From the NCBI GenBank assembly GCA_934692625.1, contig CAKUUC010000010.1, forward strand, positions 18,211 to 82,210: a DNA stretch of 64,000 bases, in the 5' to 3' direction. Positions within the stretch are counted from its first letter, which is position 1, and each line of letters opens with the position of its first letter. The notes beneath the pieces are model-generated. The model saw only the letters and a list, made by a program, of their open reading frames with translations. It was not told the DNA's origin and made no database searches. This DNA is from an uncultured Candidatus Melainabacteria bacterium. Its GTDB lineage: Bacteria; Cyanobacteriota; Vampirovibrionia; Gastranaerophilales; Gastranaerophilaceae. The translations under genes were made by a program, and so were the position numbers. Shown in pieces: positions 16,930 through 24,525 of this stretch.

Positions 16930-18766
16930 GGATATTACTGACGAAAATATAAAAAAGATTTTGGAGTTGTTTCCGAATGTTGCAACTGAGGCGAAAGATG
17001 AAAATGGTGAATTAAGAACAGCGATTGATTTTGATAAACTAAAACAGGAATTGTCAAAAGATGTTGTTGAAGGTGAAGAATGCTATGCTTTTACTTGGGT
17101 TGGCAAAAAAGAAGCGATGGTTGAAGCAAATAGACCAATCAGAAAAACATTGAGACCTTGTAGAGATAAATCATTAAATTGGGAAGATACTGAAAACATC
17201 TACATAGAAGGTGATAACCTTGAAGCTTTAAAACTCTTGCAAGAAAGTTATTTAGGTAAAATCAAAATGATTTATATAGATCCACCTTATAATACAGGAA
17301 ATGACTTTGTTTATAAAGATAATTTTACGCAAGATAAAGATAGTTATAATGAAGAACTCGGCATAAAAGATGAAGATGAAAATAGATTGTTCCAAAATAC
17401 AGAATCTAACGGAAGATTTCATAGTGATTGGTGTTCAATGATATATTCAAGGTTAAAACTTGCAAGGAATTTATTATCAGATGACGGTGTAATTTTTATT
17501 TCGATTGATGATAATGAAGTTAGAAATTTGAAAAATATATGTGATGAAGTCTTTGGATATGAAAATATAATCTCACAATTTGTGTGGGAAAAGAAAACTT
17601 CTGGTGGGCAACACGCACACAATGTTTTAGATTTCCACGAATATATATTAGCTTATGCAAAATCAATATCTCAAATAATTGAATTTGCTGTGCCTAGAAC
17701 GAAAAAACAACTAGCATCATTCACTCAAGAAGATGAATTTGTTAAAGCTAGGGGAAGGTATTTATTAAGTCCATTAAAGTCTTGGTTGGATTATAGAAAA
17801 ACATTAATTTATGATATAGAATGCCCAGATGGTTCAATACTTAATACTCAATGGGTTTGTGCGAAAGATACTTTTGAAAAATTAAAATATGAAAATCGAA
17901 TTGTTTTTAAAAAAAATAATAAAGGTGAATGGTCTGTTTATAAAAAGCAATATTCAAACGAAGAGGGTGGCTTTGTAAAACCAGCATCGATAATCACTGA
18001 GTATGGTCAAACAATGCATGGCAAAAAAGAAATTAAAGAATTATTTGAAAATAAAGACATAATAAGTTTTCCAAAACCAACCAAATTGATAAAATACCTT
18101 TTACAAATGCAAAGCGAGTCAGATATAATTCTAGACTTCTTCTCTGGTTCAGCAACTACTGCTCATGCCTGTATGCAACTTAATGCAGAAGATGGCGGAA
18201 ATCGAAAATTTATTATGGTTCAACTTCCTGAAAAAACTGATGAAAAATCTGAGGCTTTTAAAGCTGGTTATAAAAACATTTGTGAAATTGGGGAAGAACG
18301 TATTAGACGTGCAGGGCAACAGATTCTGAATCAAGTTCAGAATGACGGTAAAAAGATTGATGTTGGGTTCAGAGTTTTCAAAGTTGATGATACTAACATG
18401 AAAGATATATATTATTCACCTAATGAAACAAACCAAAAACAATTAGGCTTATACGAAAGCAATATCAAAGATGACAGAACTGACGAAGATTTGTTATATG
18501 GTTGTTTGTTAGATTGGGGTGTAGAATTATCGCTTCCACACAGAGTTGAAATTATTGATGACAAACGTGTTCATATAGTAGATGAAGATGCTCTTGTTGC
18601 GTGTTTTGAAGAAAATATTCCAGAAAGTGTTATTCGTAAAATTGCAGGCATGAAACCATTAAGAGTTGTATTCAGAGATAGTTCATTCAATAGTGACGAC
18701 AACAAAATCAATGTTGAAGAAATATTCAAACTTATCACTCCTGATACAAGGGTTAAGGTTATTTAG
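16904..18766 (+). CDS. Type III DNA methyltransferase, Mod subunit (N6-adenine)
   Basis: About 620 residues. It begins with the usual Mod opening (LFPNVATE) and has DPPYNTG (about 126) followed much later by the AdoMet motif FFSGSATTAHA (about 412), the beta-class order. It methylates adenine in an asymmetric site and supplies target recognition to the Res partner; the variable central region (about 200-390) would be the recognition domain. The start is ambiguous: GTG 16901, GTG 16904 or ATG 16913. AGAGG at 16894-16898 favours 16904. It overlaps the ATPase gene and is 12 bases from res, so all are co-transcribed. The domain is complete and looks active. Confidence 0.93.
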   Translation: MEKMRLESKDITDENIKKILELFPNVATEAKDENGELRTAIDFDKLKQELSKDVVEGEECYAFTWVGKKEAMVEANRPIRKTLRPCRDKSLNWEDTENIYIEGDNLEALKLLQESYLGKIKMIYIDPPYNTGNDFVYKDNFTQDKDSYNEELGIKDEDENRLFQNTESNGRFHSDWCSMIYSRLKLARNLLSDDGVIFISIDDNEVRNLKNICDEVFGYENIISQFVWEKKTSGGQHAHNVLDFHEYILAYAKSISQIIEFAVPRTKKQLASFTQEDEFVKARGRYLLSPLKSWLDYRKTLIYDIECPDGSILNTQWVCAKDTFEKLKYENRIVFKKNNKGEWSVYKKQYSNEEGGFVKPASIITEYGQTMHGKKEIKELFENKDIISFPKPTKLIKYLLQMQSESDIILDFFSGSATTAHACMQLNAEDGGNRKFIMVQLPEKTDEKSEAFKAGYKNICEIGEERIRRAGQQILNQVQNDGKKIDVGFRVFKVDDTNMKDIYYSPNETNQKQLGLYESNIKDDRTDEDLLYGCLLDWGVELSLPHRVEIIDDKRVHIVDEDALVACFEENIPESVIRKIAGMKPLRVVFRDSSFNSDDNKINVEEIFKLITPDTRVKVI

Positions 18767-18778
18767 GGAGGCGGAATA

Positions 18779-21700
18779 ATGAAACTTAAATTTAAACATC
18801 AAAAATTCCAATCAGACGCAGCCAAAGCGGTTGTTGATATATTCGCAGGTCAACCTTGTTTTTCTCCAACATCTTATATGATGGATATGGGATTTACCAA
18901 ATCAGGAGATAACCAAATTAGTCAAACATCGTTGCTTAATTATACTGGTTTTTGTAATCACGCAATAGTTCCAAACTTAAACAGAAATATAATCATTGAC
19001 AACATGCAAAAAATCCAACGATTAAACCAACTTGAACCATCAAAAGAAGTTATCAGCGGATTTAACCTAACTGTTGAAATGGAAACAGGTACTGGTAAAA
19101 CTTATACTTACATAAAAACAATGTTTGAACTAAACAAACACTACGGTTGGAGTAAATTTATTATCGTAGTTCCTAGTATTGCGATTAGAGAAGGGGTTTA
19201 CAAATCCTTTAATATTACGCAAGAACATTTTGCGGAAGAATACGGCAAGAAAATAAAATTCTTTATCTACAATTCTAAAAGATTAAACGAAATAGAACAA
19301 TTCGCAAACGACGGCGGACTTAATGTAATGATTATCAACTCTCAAGCCTTTAATGCTCGTGGAAAAGATGCTCGTAGAATTTATATGAAGTTAGATAGTT
19401 TCCGCAGTAGAAGACCTATTGATGTAATTGCAAAAACTAACCCAATCCTTATCATTGATGAACCGCAATCAGTTGAGGGTAAAATAACTAAGGAAAAACT
19501 AATTGAGTTTAACCCACTTATTACACTTCGATATTCTGCGACTCCAAAAGAAAAATATAATTTGGTTTACAGACTAGATGCGGTAGAAGCTTATAACAAA
19601 AAACTTGTCAAAAAAATTGCAGTAAAAGGTGTTACTATTCAAGGCAGCGATGCAACAAACGGCTATTTATACCTACAAAATATAAATTTGTACAAAGACA
19701 AAGCACCAATGGCAAACATTGAATTTGACCAAAAAGGTACAAACAAAATTCGTAAAAATAGTAAACTTTTAAAAGAAGGTGACAATCTTTATCCTTTATC
19801 TGGTGAATTAGACGAGTACAAAAACAATTATATTATTACCAAAATTGACGGCAGAGATAACTCCGTAACATTTTTAAACGGAACAAAGATTTTTGTCGGC
19901 AATGTCTTAGGCGAAGAAAACGAAGACCAAATAAGACGTATTCAAATCCGAGAAACTATACTTGCACATATAGAAAAAGAACGTAAATTGTTTTTCAAAG
20001 GTATAAAAGTTTTATCATTATTCTTTATTGATGAAGTAGCAAAATATAAGCAATATGATGAATCAAACAACGAACTAAACGGAATTTATGCGGATATGTT
20101 TGAAGAAGAATATGAAAATATTATGAATGAACTTCAAATAAAATTCGGCGAAGATGATTATATCAGATACCTAAAAGGAATTTCCGCAAAAAGTACACAT
20201 GCAGGTTATTTCTCAATCGATAAAAAAAGTAAAAAAATAATCAATTCAACCGAAGATAAAAAAGAAGGTGGTTCAAATGCTGTTGATGCTTTTGATTTAA
20301 TCATGAGGAACAAAGAAAGATTACTTAGTTTTGACGAACCTGTTAGATTTATCTTTTCACATTCTGCACTTAGAGAAGGTTGGGATAATCCAAACGTATT
20401 CCAAATTTGTACACTTAGAAAAACAAACAGCACAGATAAAAAACGTCAAGAAATTGGGCGAGGTTTAAGACTTTGCGTAAACCAAAACGGAGAAAGAATG
20501 GATTCTAGCAAACTAGGTGAAACCGTTCACGATATAAATATTTTAACCGTAATTGCTAATGAAAGTTATGCTAGCTTTACAGAAAAATTACAATCAGAAA
20601 TTGCTGAAATCACAACCGATAGACCGCAAGAGGTTAATGAAAAACTATTTGAAGGTAAATTGATTACAAATGCGAATGGCGAAGAACAAACTATTGACAT
20701 CAATTTAGCGAAAAGAATACACAATTTATTTATTCGAAACAATTATATTGATGACGATAATAAACTTACAGAAGTTTACTATGAAGCTCAAAAAACAGGA
20801 AATATTGCTCTCCCTGAAAACCTTGTAGGTTATGAAGATTCTATTATAAAAATTGTAGATATGATTTACAACCCAAATACAATGGCTCCTGAAAATTTGA
20901 ACGAAAGCAAACCTAAACTTGAAATTGATAAAGAGAAATTAAACAAAAAAGAATTTCAAGAATTGTGGAAAAGAATTAACACAAAAACCGCTTATGTCGT
21001 GAATTTTGAAACAAATGAGTTGATAGAAAAATCAATAAAATCTATTGATAAAAACTTAGCCGTAACAAGGTTGTATTCAGTAATACAAACAGGTTCTATG
21101 GATAAAATCGATTCAAAAGAAGCTTTAGAAAAAGGAACAGCTTTTGATAACGGGAAAATTTACAAAGAAGATATAAAAACCTTACATTGTGGAATTAAAT
21201 ATGACTTAATTGGCAAAATCGTTGAAGAAACAAAACTTACTCGTAAATCCGTTGTAAAAATTTTACAAGGTATTCACTCAGAAACATTCAACCAATTTAA
21301 AATAAACCCAGAAGATTTTATCATTAAGGTTTCTAATTTGATAAATGAAGAAAAAGCAACTGTTATTATAGAACATATCACATATAACAAGCTGGAAGAA
21401 GCTTATCAGACGGATATATTTGCAGAACCTGAGATGAAAACAATTACAAACAAAAATTCACTTCCTGTTGAAAAGAATTTGTACAATTATCTTGTATATG
21501 ATTCTGAAGTTGAAAAAGAATTTGGTGAAGATTTGGATAAAAACACAGATGTTTCAGTCTATGTAAAACTTCCAAAAGGTTTTTATATTAACACTCCTGT
21601 TGGGCATTACAACCCAGATTGGGCAATCGCATTTAATGAAGGCTCAGTAAAGCATGTTTATTTTGTTGCAGAAACAAAAGGCTCAATGAGTTCACTACAA

Positions 21701-21826
21701 CTAAAACCTATTGAACAAGCCAAAATAAATTGTGCAAGAGAGCATTTTAAAACGATTAGTTCAGATAGTGTTCAGTATGATGTTGTAGATAATTATCAGG
21801 CACTACTTGATAAGGTTATGAGGTAG
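18779..21826 (+). CDS. Type III restriction enzyme, Res subunit
   Basis: A 1015-residue ATP-dependent nuclease. Helicase motifs are EMETGTGKT (about 100), the DEPQ box (about 226), SATPKE, REGWDNPNVFQICTLR and QEIGRGLRLCV (about 560). The C-terminal PD-(D/E)XK nuclease is seen as NPDW (about 946) and ETKG (about 967). With Mod it cuts unmethylated DNA after long-range communication between two sites. AGGGAGG precedes the ATG by 8 bases. It is the last gene of the operon: a gap of about 100 bases follows. All key residues are present, so it appears functional. The combination with the upstream helicase, DUF4391 and ATPase is more complex than a simple type III pair. Confidence 0.93.
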   Translation: MKLKFKHQKFQSDAAKAVVDIFAGQPCFSPTSYMMDMGFTKSGDNQISQTSLLNYTGFCNHAIVPNLNRNIIIDNMQKIQRLNQLEPSKEVISGFNLTVEMETGTGKTYTYIKTMFELNKHYGWSKFIIVVPSIAIREGVYKSFNITQEHFAEEYGKKIKFFIYNSKRLNEIEQFANDGGLNVMIINSQAFNARGKDARRIYMKLDSFRSRRPIDVIAKTNPILIIDEPQSVEGKITKEKLIEFNPLITLRYSATPKEKYNLVYRLDAVEAYNKKLVKKIAVKGVTIQGSDATNGYLYLQNINLYKDKAPMANIEFDQKGTNKIRKNSKLLKEGDNLYPLSGELDEYKNNYIITKIDGRDNSVTFLNGTKIFVGNVLGEENEDQIRRIQIRETILAHIEKERKLFFKGIKVLSLFFIDEVAKYKQYDESNNELNGIYADMFEEEYENIMNELQIKFGEDDYIRYLKGISAKSTHAGYFSIDKKSKKIINSTEDKKEGGSNAVDAFDLIMRNKERLLSFDEPVRFIFSHSALREGWDNPNVFQICTLRKTNSTDKKRQEIGRGLRLCVNQNGERMDSSKLGETVHDINILTVIANESYASFTEKLQSEIAEITTDRPQEVNEKLFEGKLITNANGEEQTIDINLAKRIHNLFIRNNYIDDDNKLTEVYYEAQKTGNIALPENLVGYEDSIIKIVDMIYNPNTMAPENLNESKPKLEIDKEKLNKKEFQELWKRINTKTAYVVNFETNELIEKSIKSIDKNLAVTRLYSVIQTGSMDKIDSKEALEKGTAFDNGKIYKEDIKTLHCGIKYDLIGKIVEETKLTRKSVVKILQGIHSETFNQFKINPEDFIIKVSNLINEEKATVIIEHITYNKLEEAYQTDIFAEPEMKTITNKNSLPVEKNLYNYLVYDSEVEKEFGEDLDKNTDVSVYVKLPKGFYINTPVGHYNPDWAIAFNEGSVKHVYFVAETKGSMSSLQLKPIEQAKINCAREHFKTISSDSVQYDVVDNYQALLDKVMR

Positions 21827-21928
21827 AAGAAAAGAGGTAAAAAATAAAAGGGTATAGCTATTCTTATATTCTTTTGGATTGGAATGAACTTTTTTAAATC
21901 CAAATCGTTCTAATATTAGGAGAAAATT

Positions 21929-22342
21929 ATGAAAAAACTTTTTGCAATTATATTTGTATCTTTGTTATTAACTGGTAGTGCATTTGCTGGTAACACCTAC
22001 AACCAATACGGTAGTAAAACAGGTTCGTACAGAACAAATGGCTCTACAACCACAACTTATGATAGATACGGTTCGCGCACAGGCTCTTACAAAACTAACG
22101 GCAACACAACCACAAAATACGACCAGTACGGTTCAAGACAAGGCACAATCAAAAAGACAACATCTGGTTACACCACATACGATAAATATGGGAGTCGAAC
22201 AGGTAGTTATAAGACAAACTCTAACGGTACAACCACATCTTATGACAAATACGGTAGAAAAACAGGCTCGTTCAAAACAGATTCCACAGGTAGAACAACT
22301 CAATACGACCGCTACGGCAGAAAAGTTGGAAGTTTTAAGTAA
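21929..22342 (+). CDS. Secreted tandem-repeat protein (YGSRTGSYKT repeats)
   Basis: A 137-residue exported protein with a clean signal peptide (KKLFAIIFVSLLLTGSAFA, cut after residue 20) and then almost nothing but six tandem units of 20-21 residues built on Y-D-x-Y-G-[SR]-[RK]-T-G-S-[YF]-K-T plus a Thr-rich linker. The pattern resembles short YD/RHS-like beta-strand repeats. The mature protein is basic and free of Cys. A GGAGAA site precedes the ATG. A secreted repeat protein is an unexpected passenger among restriction genes. A role at the cell surface is possible but not shown. Confidence 0.8.
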   Translation: MKKLFAIIFVSLLLTGSAFAGNTYNQYGSKTGSYRTNGSTTTTYDRYGSRTGSYKTNGNTTTKYDQYGSRQGTIKKTTSGYTTYDKYGSRTGSYKTNSNGTTTSYDKYGRKTGSFKTDSTGRTTQYDRYGRKVGSFK

Positions 22343-22395
22343 TAATGCATATATTCACTTTTGCAAAAATTTTAAACAAATTTAATCTGTTTTTC

Positions 22396-22416
22396 ACTGG
22401 CTCATTACTGGCTCAT
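22396..22416 (+). repeat. Tandem ACTGGCTCAT pair, copy 1
   Basis: Two ACTGGCTCAT units with an 11-base period in the intergenic region. A second pair lies 79 bases downstream at 22475-22494. Confidence 0.7.
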
Positions 22417-22472
22417 AAAATTTAAACAAAATAGTAAAAAAAACAATATTTATAATACTTTTCGCACAATAT

Positions 22473-23813
22473 TTACTGGCTCATTACTGGCTCACTGATA
22501 TTCAATTTGTAAATAATGTTTTTATTTTCTCCAGCCGAAACAAAAATATTTCTATCACATAAAGTCGTAATATCCCTTTTCGCTTGTGCTCGTGAAGCCT
22601 CTGTAATTTCTTGGTAGATTTTTGTTGTAATATACCCTTGTTCTACTACATATTTGATAGCCTTATTTTGTCTTTCATTTAAGCCATTGTATTGTTTGTA
22701 CATCTGTAGAATAAAACCACCTTGAGATGTTTCAAATATTGGAGCTGGAATCCCTTGTTTCAGGCATGCCGTAATCATACGTTTTATACCTGTGCCAAAT
22801 TGTTCAACATAACCCGCCATATAGATAATTTTCATAATCAATGGATTTCTTGACTTTGATGTATGAGATACGGTTAATTTATCAAGAGTTAAACCTCCAA
22901 ATAAATCCCCAGAGTTATAAATCCAAATACTATCTCCGAAAATTTTAATCTGTATTGCTGAACTAAAATCAAAGTAGTCTTTGTGAATAATAGCATTTAA
23001 AACAGCTTCTCTCAATGCTGGCAACGGATAATCCCAAATATCTTCTCTTTGAAATCCTTTAATTTCTGCTCTCATATTTATAAACAATTTCAAAACAGAG
23101 TCAACATCTTCAATTTGTTCAAATAAATTACCTGTGATATTTTTGTCACTTATAATTACGGATTCATCATCACCCTTAAATAAACCAACCCTAATAGTTG
23201 CTGTCGATAGTAATTTTTGTGGATTCTTGCCAAATAATAAAATTGCTCCATTTGTAAGTTTATTATCAATAATAAGTTCTAATTGAGTCAAAAGGTCGGT
23301 TATACTTAACTCTTTTGCTTCTTCTGGCAATCTTCCCTTATTTGTCGCAAGTTTAACAAATTTTTGAACTGTTTTCTCATCTATATCATCAAGCGTAAAA
23401 CTATTAGTTATAGAGTCCCAACTTATATCTTTTAATAATAATTTCTTTAGTTCTTCTTTATTTGCTTCTCTTGTCGTGTTTCCAACTCTTTTGTAATACT
23501 TATTTTTATAAGCAATAGGCACAGATGATTTTTCAACCGTGATTTTTAGAATGTCTTTATCTTCAATATGTAAAAGTTCAACATTTGGTTGAATGCCTGT
23601 TAAATCAATAATTTTGTTAGTTAGTGCCTCTTGTTTTCCATTAGACAAATCAATACCTACAATATTTTTTGTTTCATCTTCAACACCAAGAATAATGCAA
23701 CCCCCATCAGTATTTGAAAAGGCAGAAATAGACTTGAATAATCCTTCACTTACTTCTTGTTTATATTCAATAACATTGCATTCATCTAACAAATTTTCTA
23801 AATCTTTATTCAT
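22473..23813 (-). CDS. AlbA_2 (Schlafen-like) / RecG-C-like ATP-binding regulator
   Basis: A 446-residue protein. Residues about 12-125 are an AlbA_2 domain (EYKQE, FSNTDGGCIILGVED, YKNKYYKRVGNTTREA). Residues about 250-370 resemble the GHKL-like HATPase_c_4 region (ALREAVLNAIIHKDY, GTGIKRM). A winged helix (about 380-440) ends the protein. Such proteins are usually annotated as putative transcriptional regulators or ATP-dependent helicase-like proteins, and some occur in defence islands. It is leftward, convergent with the secreted repeat gene. The last seven residues come from a tandem DNA repeat, so the natural C-terminus may have been replaced. Confidence 0.85.
   Translation of the reverse strand: MNKDLENLLDECNVIEYKQEVSEGLFKSISAFSNTDGGCIILGVEDETKNIVGIDLSNGKQEALTNKIIDLTGIQPNVELLHIEDKDILKITVEKSSVPIAYKNKYYKRVGNTTREANKEELKKLLLKDISWDSITNSFTLDDIDEKTVQKFVKLATNKGRLPEEAKELSITDLLTQLELIIDNKLTNGAILLFGKNPQKLLSTATIRVGLFKGDDESVIISDKNITGNLFEQIEDVDSVLKLFINMRAEIKGFQREDIWDYPLPALREAVLNAIIHKDYFDFSSAIQIKIFGDSIWIYNSGDLFGGLTLDKLTVSHTSKSRNPLIMKIIYMAGYVEQFGTGIKRMITACLKQGIPAPIFETSQGGFILQMYKQYNGLNERQNKAIKYVVEQGYITTKIYQEITEASRAQAKRDITTLCDRNIFVSAGENKNIIYKLNISEPVMSQ
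22475..22494 (+). repeat. Tandem ACTGGCTCA pair, copy 2 (encodes the end of the AlbA_2 gene)
   Basis: ACTGGCTCATTACTGGCTCA on the plus strand. In the minus strand it is read as the last codons (SEPVMSQ) of the 446-aa gene. Confidence 0.7.
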
Positions 23814-23960
23814 ACCTGTATTATACCAAAGATTTTAGCCGCAAGCAATTTTTAACTATAGAATATAAAGCATGGGTCATACCTTATGATATAGTTTTTC
23901 TCGTGTCACTAATATCAAGAGTATAAAAGCCTTTGCGGATTTGTCTAACTTAAAAATGGT

Positions 23961-23978
23961 GGGGCATGCATGGGGCAT
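23961..23978 (+). repeat. Tandem GGGGCAT pair in the 436-bp right-end gap
   Basis: GGGGCATGCATGGGGCAT, two units 11 bases apart, about 300 bases inside the right attachment repeat. The surrounding gap (23839-24274) holds no gene that I can support. Confidence 0.5.
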
Positions 23979-24126
23979 TCATAGACTACACACAACTAGC
24001 ATATACAAAATATTGGAACTAGGTATTTAATAAAAGTAGGGAGGGTATAGCTAAAAAAAATACTAATCTAAGTATAACAGTTTGGTTGAAATGCGCATCA
24101 TAGTACAAACATAGTTCTATAATTTT

Positions 24127-24144
24127 TGTGCCATTTTGTGACAT
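24127..24144 (+). repeat. Tandem repeat near right end, candidate integrase arm site
   Basis: TGTGCCATTTTGTGACAT, one base different from 8201-8218 and in the same orientation, 130 bases inside the right attachment repeat. Confidence 0.55.
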
Positions 24145-24274
24145 AAATGTATAATAATGGGTATAAATCTATCTAAATTTAAAAACTTAAAACTTGTCTG
24201 AAATGCTTTATCCATCTAACTTTATACCAGATTGTATCAAAATAGTAAAATATATCAAAATTGGCTTTATCTCT

Positions 24275-24316
24275 TTCCCAAGGAGAAGATCGCGAGTTCG
24301 AGTCTCGTTGCCCGCT
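24275..24316 (+). repeat. Right attachment repeat (tRNA-Gly 3' fragment)
   Basis: Exact copy of 8064-8105 without the 5' half of a tRNA or CCA, so it is not a second tRNA gene. It marks the island's right boundary. Confidence 0.92.
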
Positions 24317-24456
24317 AATCTTTGCATTATGGGGGCAACGACGAGAACTCCTATTGGGTTTGAGCGACCTGTGAGCAGAGTGCGAAGGCCTTTTGCGAAA
24401 GAACGAAGTTCTGCAAGCAAAATTCGAAGACACGTTTAAGGCGAAGCGGTCAAGAC

Positions 24457-24512
24457 AAAAAAGATATAAAACAAAGACCAGAACTATCTAGTCTTTGTTT
24501 TATATCTTTTTT
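24457..24512. terminator. Very long terminator hairpin downstream of SNF2 gene
   Basis: A 22-bp perfect stem (24457-24478 with 24491-24512) and a 12-base loop, with A- and T-runs at the base so it works in both directions. It lies 13 bases past the SNF2 stop codon and separates it from the island. Confidence 0.85.
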
Positions 24513-24525
24513 AGCATCACGTAAT

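Larger units (their letters stand above)
8064..24316. mobile_element. Integrative genomic (defence) island at tRNA-Gly
   Basis: About 16.2 kb lies between two exact 42-bp copies of the tRNA-Gly anticodon-loop-to-acceptor segment. A tyrosine integrase sits just inside the left copy and points to it, the classic geometry of tRNA-targeted islands. Cargo: integrase, HNH-like protein, XRE regulator, five-gene helicase/methylase/restriction operon, secreted repeat protein, AlbA_2-type regulator. No replication, conjugation or capsid genes are visible, so it is not self-transmissible by its own genes. Matching short tandem repeats near both ends may be integrase arm sites. Confidence 0.9.

Noticed and set aside
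22001..22342. CRISPR-like repetition
   Set aside because: The periodicity is codon-based and encodes protein repeats; the DNA units are divergent and there are no spacers. No CRISPR array is seen in the window.
24275..24316. A second tRNA-Gly
   Set aside because: Only the 3' half is present; no acceptor 5' strand or D arm can be built upstream.
24208..24433. Open frames on both strands over the right attachment repeat
   Set aside because: They are translations of the tRNA fragment and flank (the ETRTRDLLLGKE-type product is a familiar artefact of tRNA sequence), with no ribosome site.
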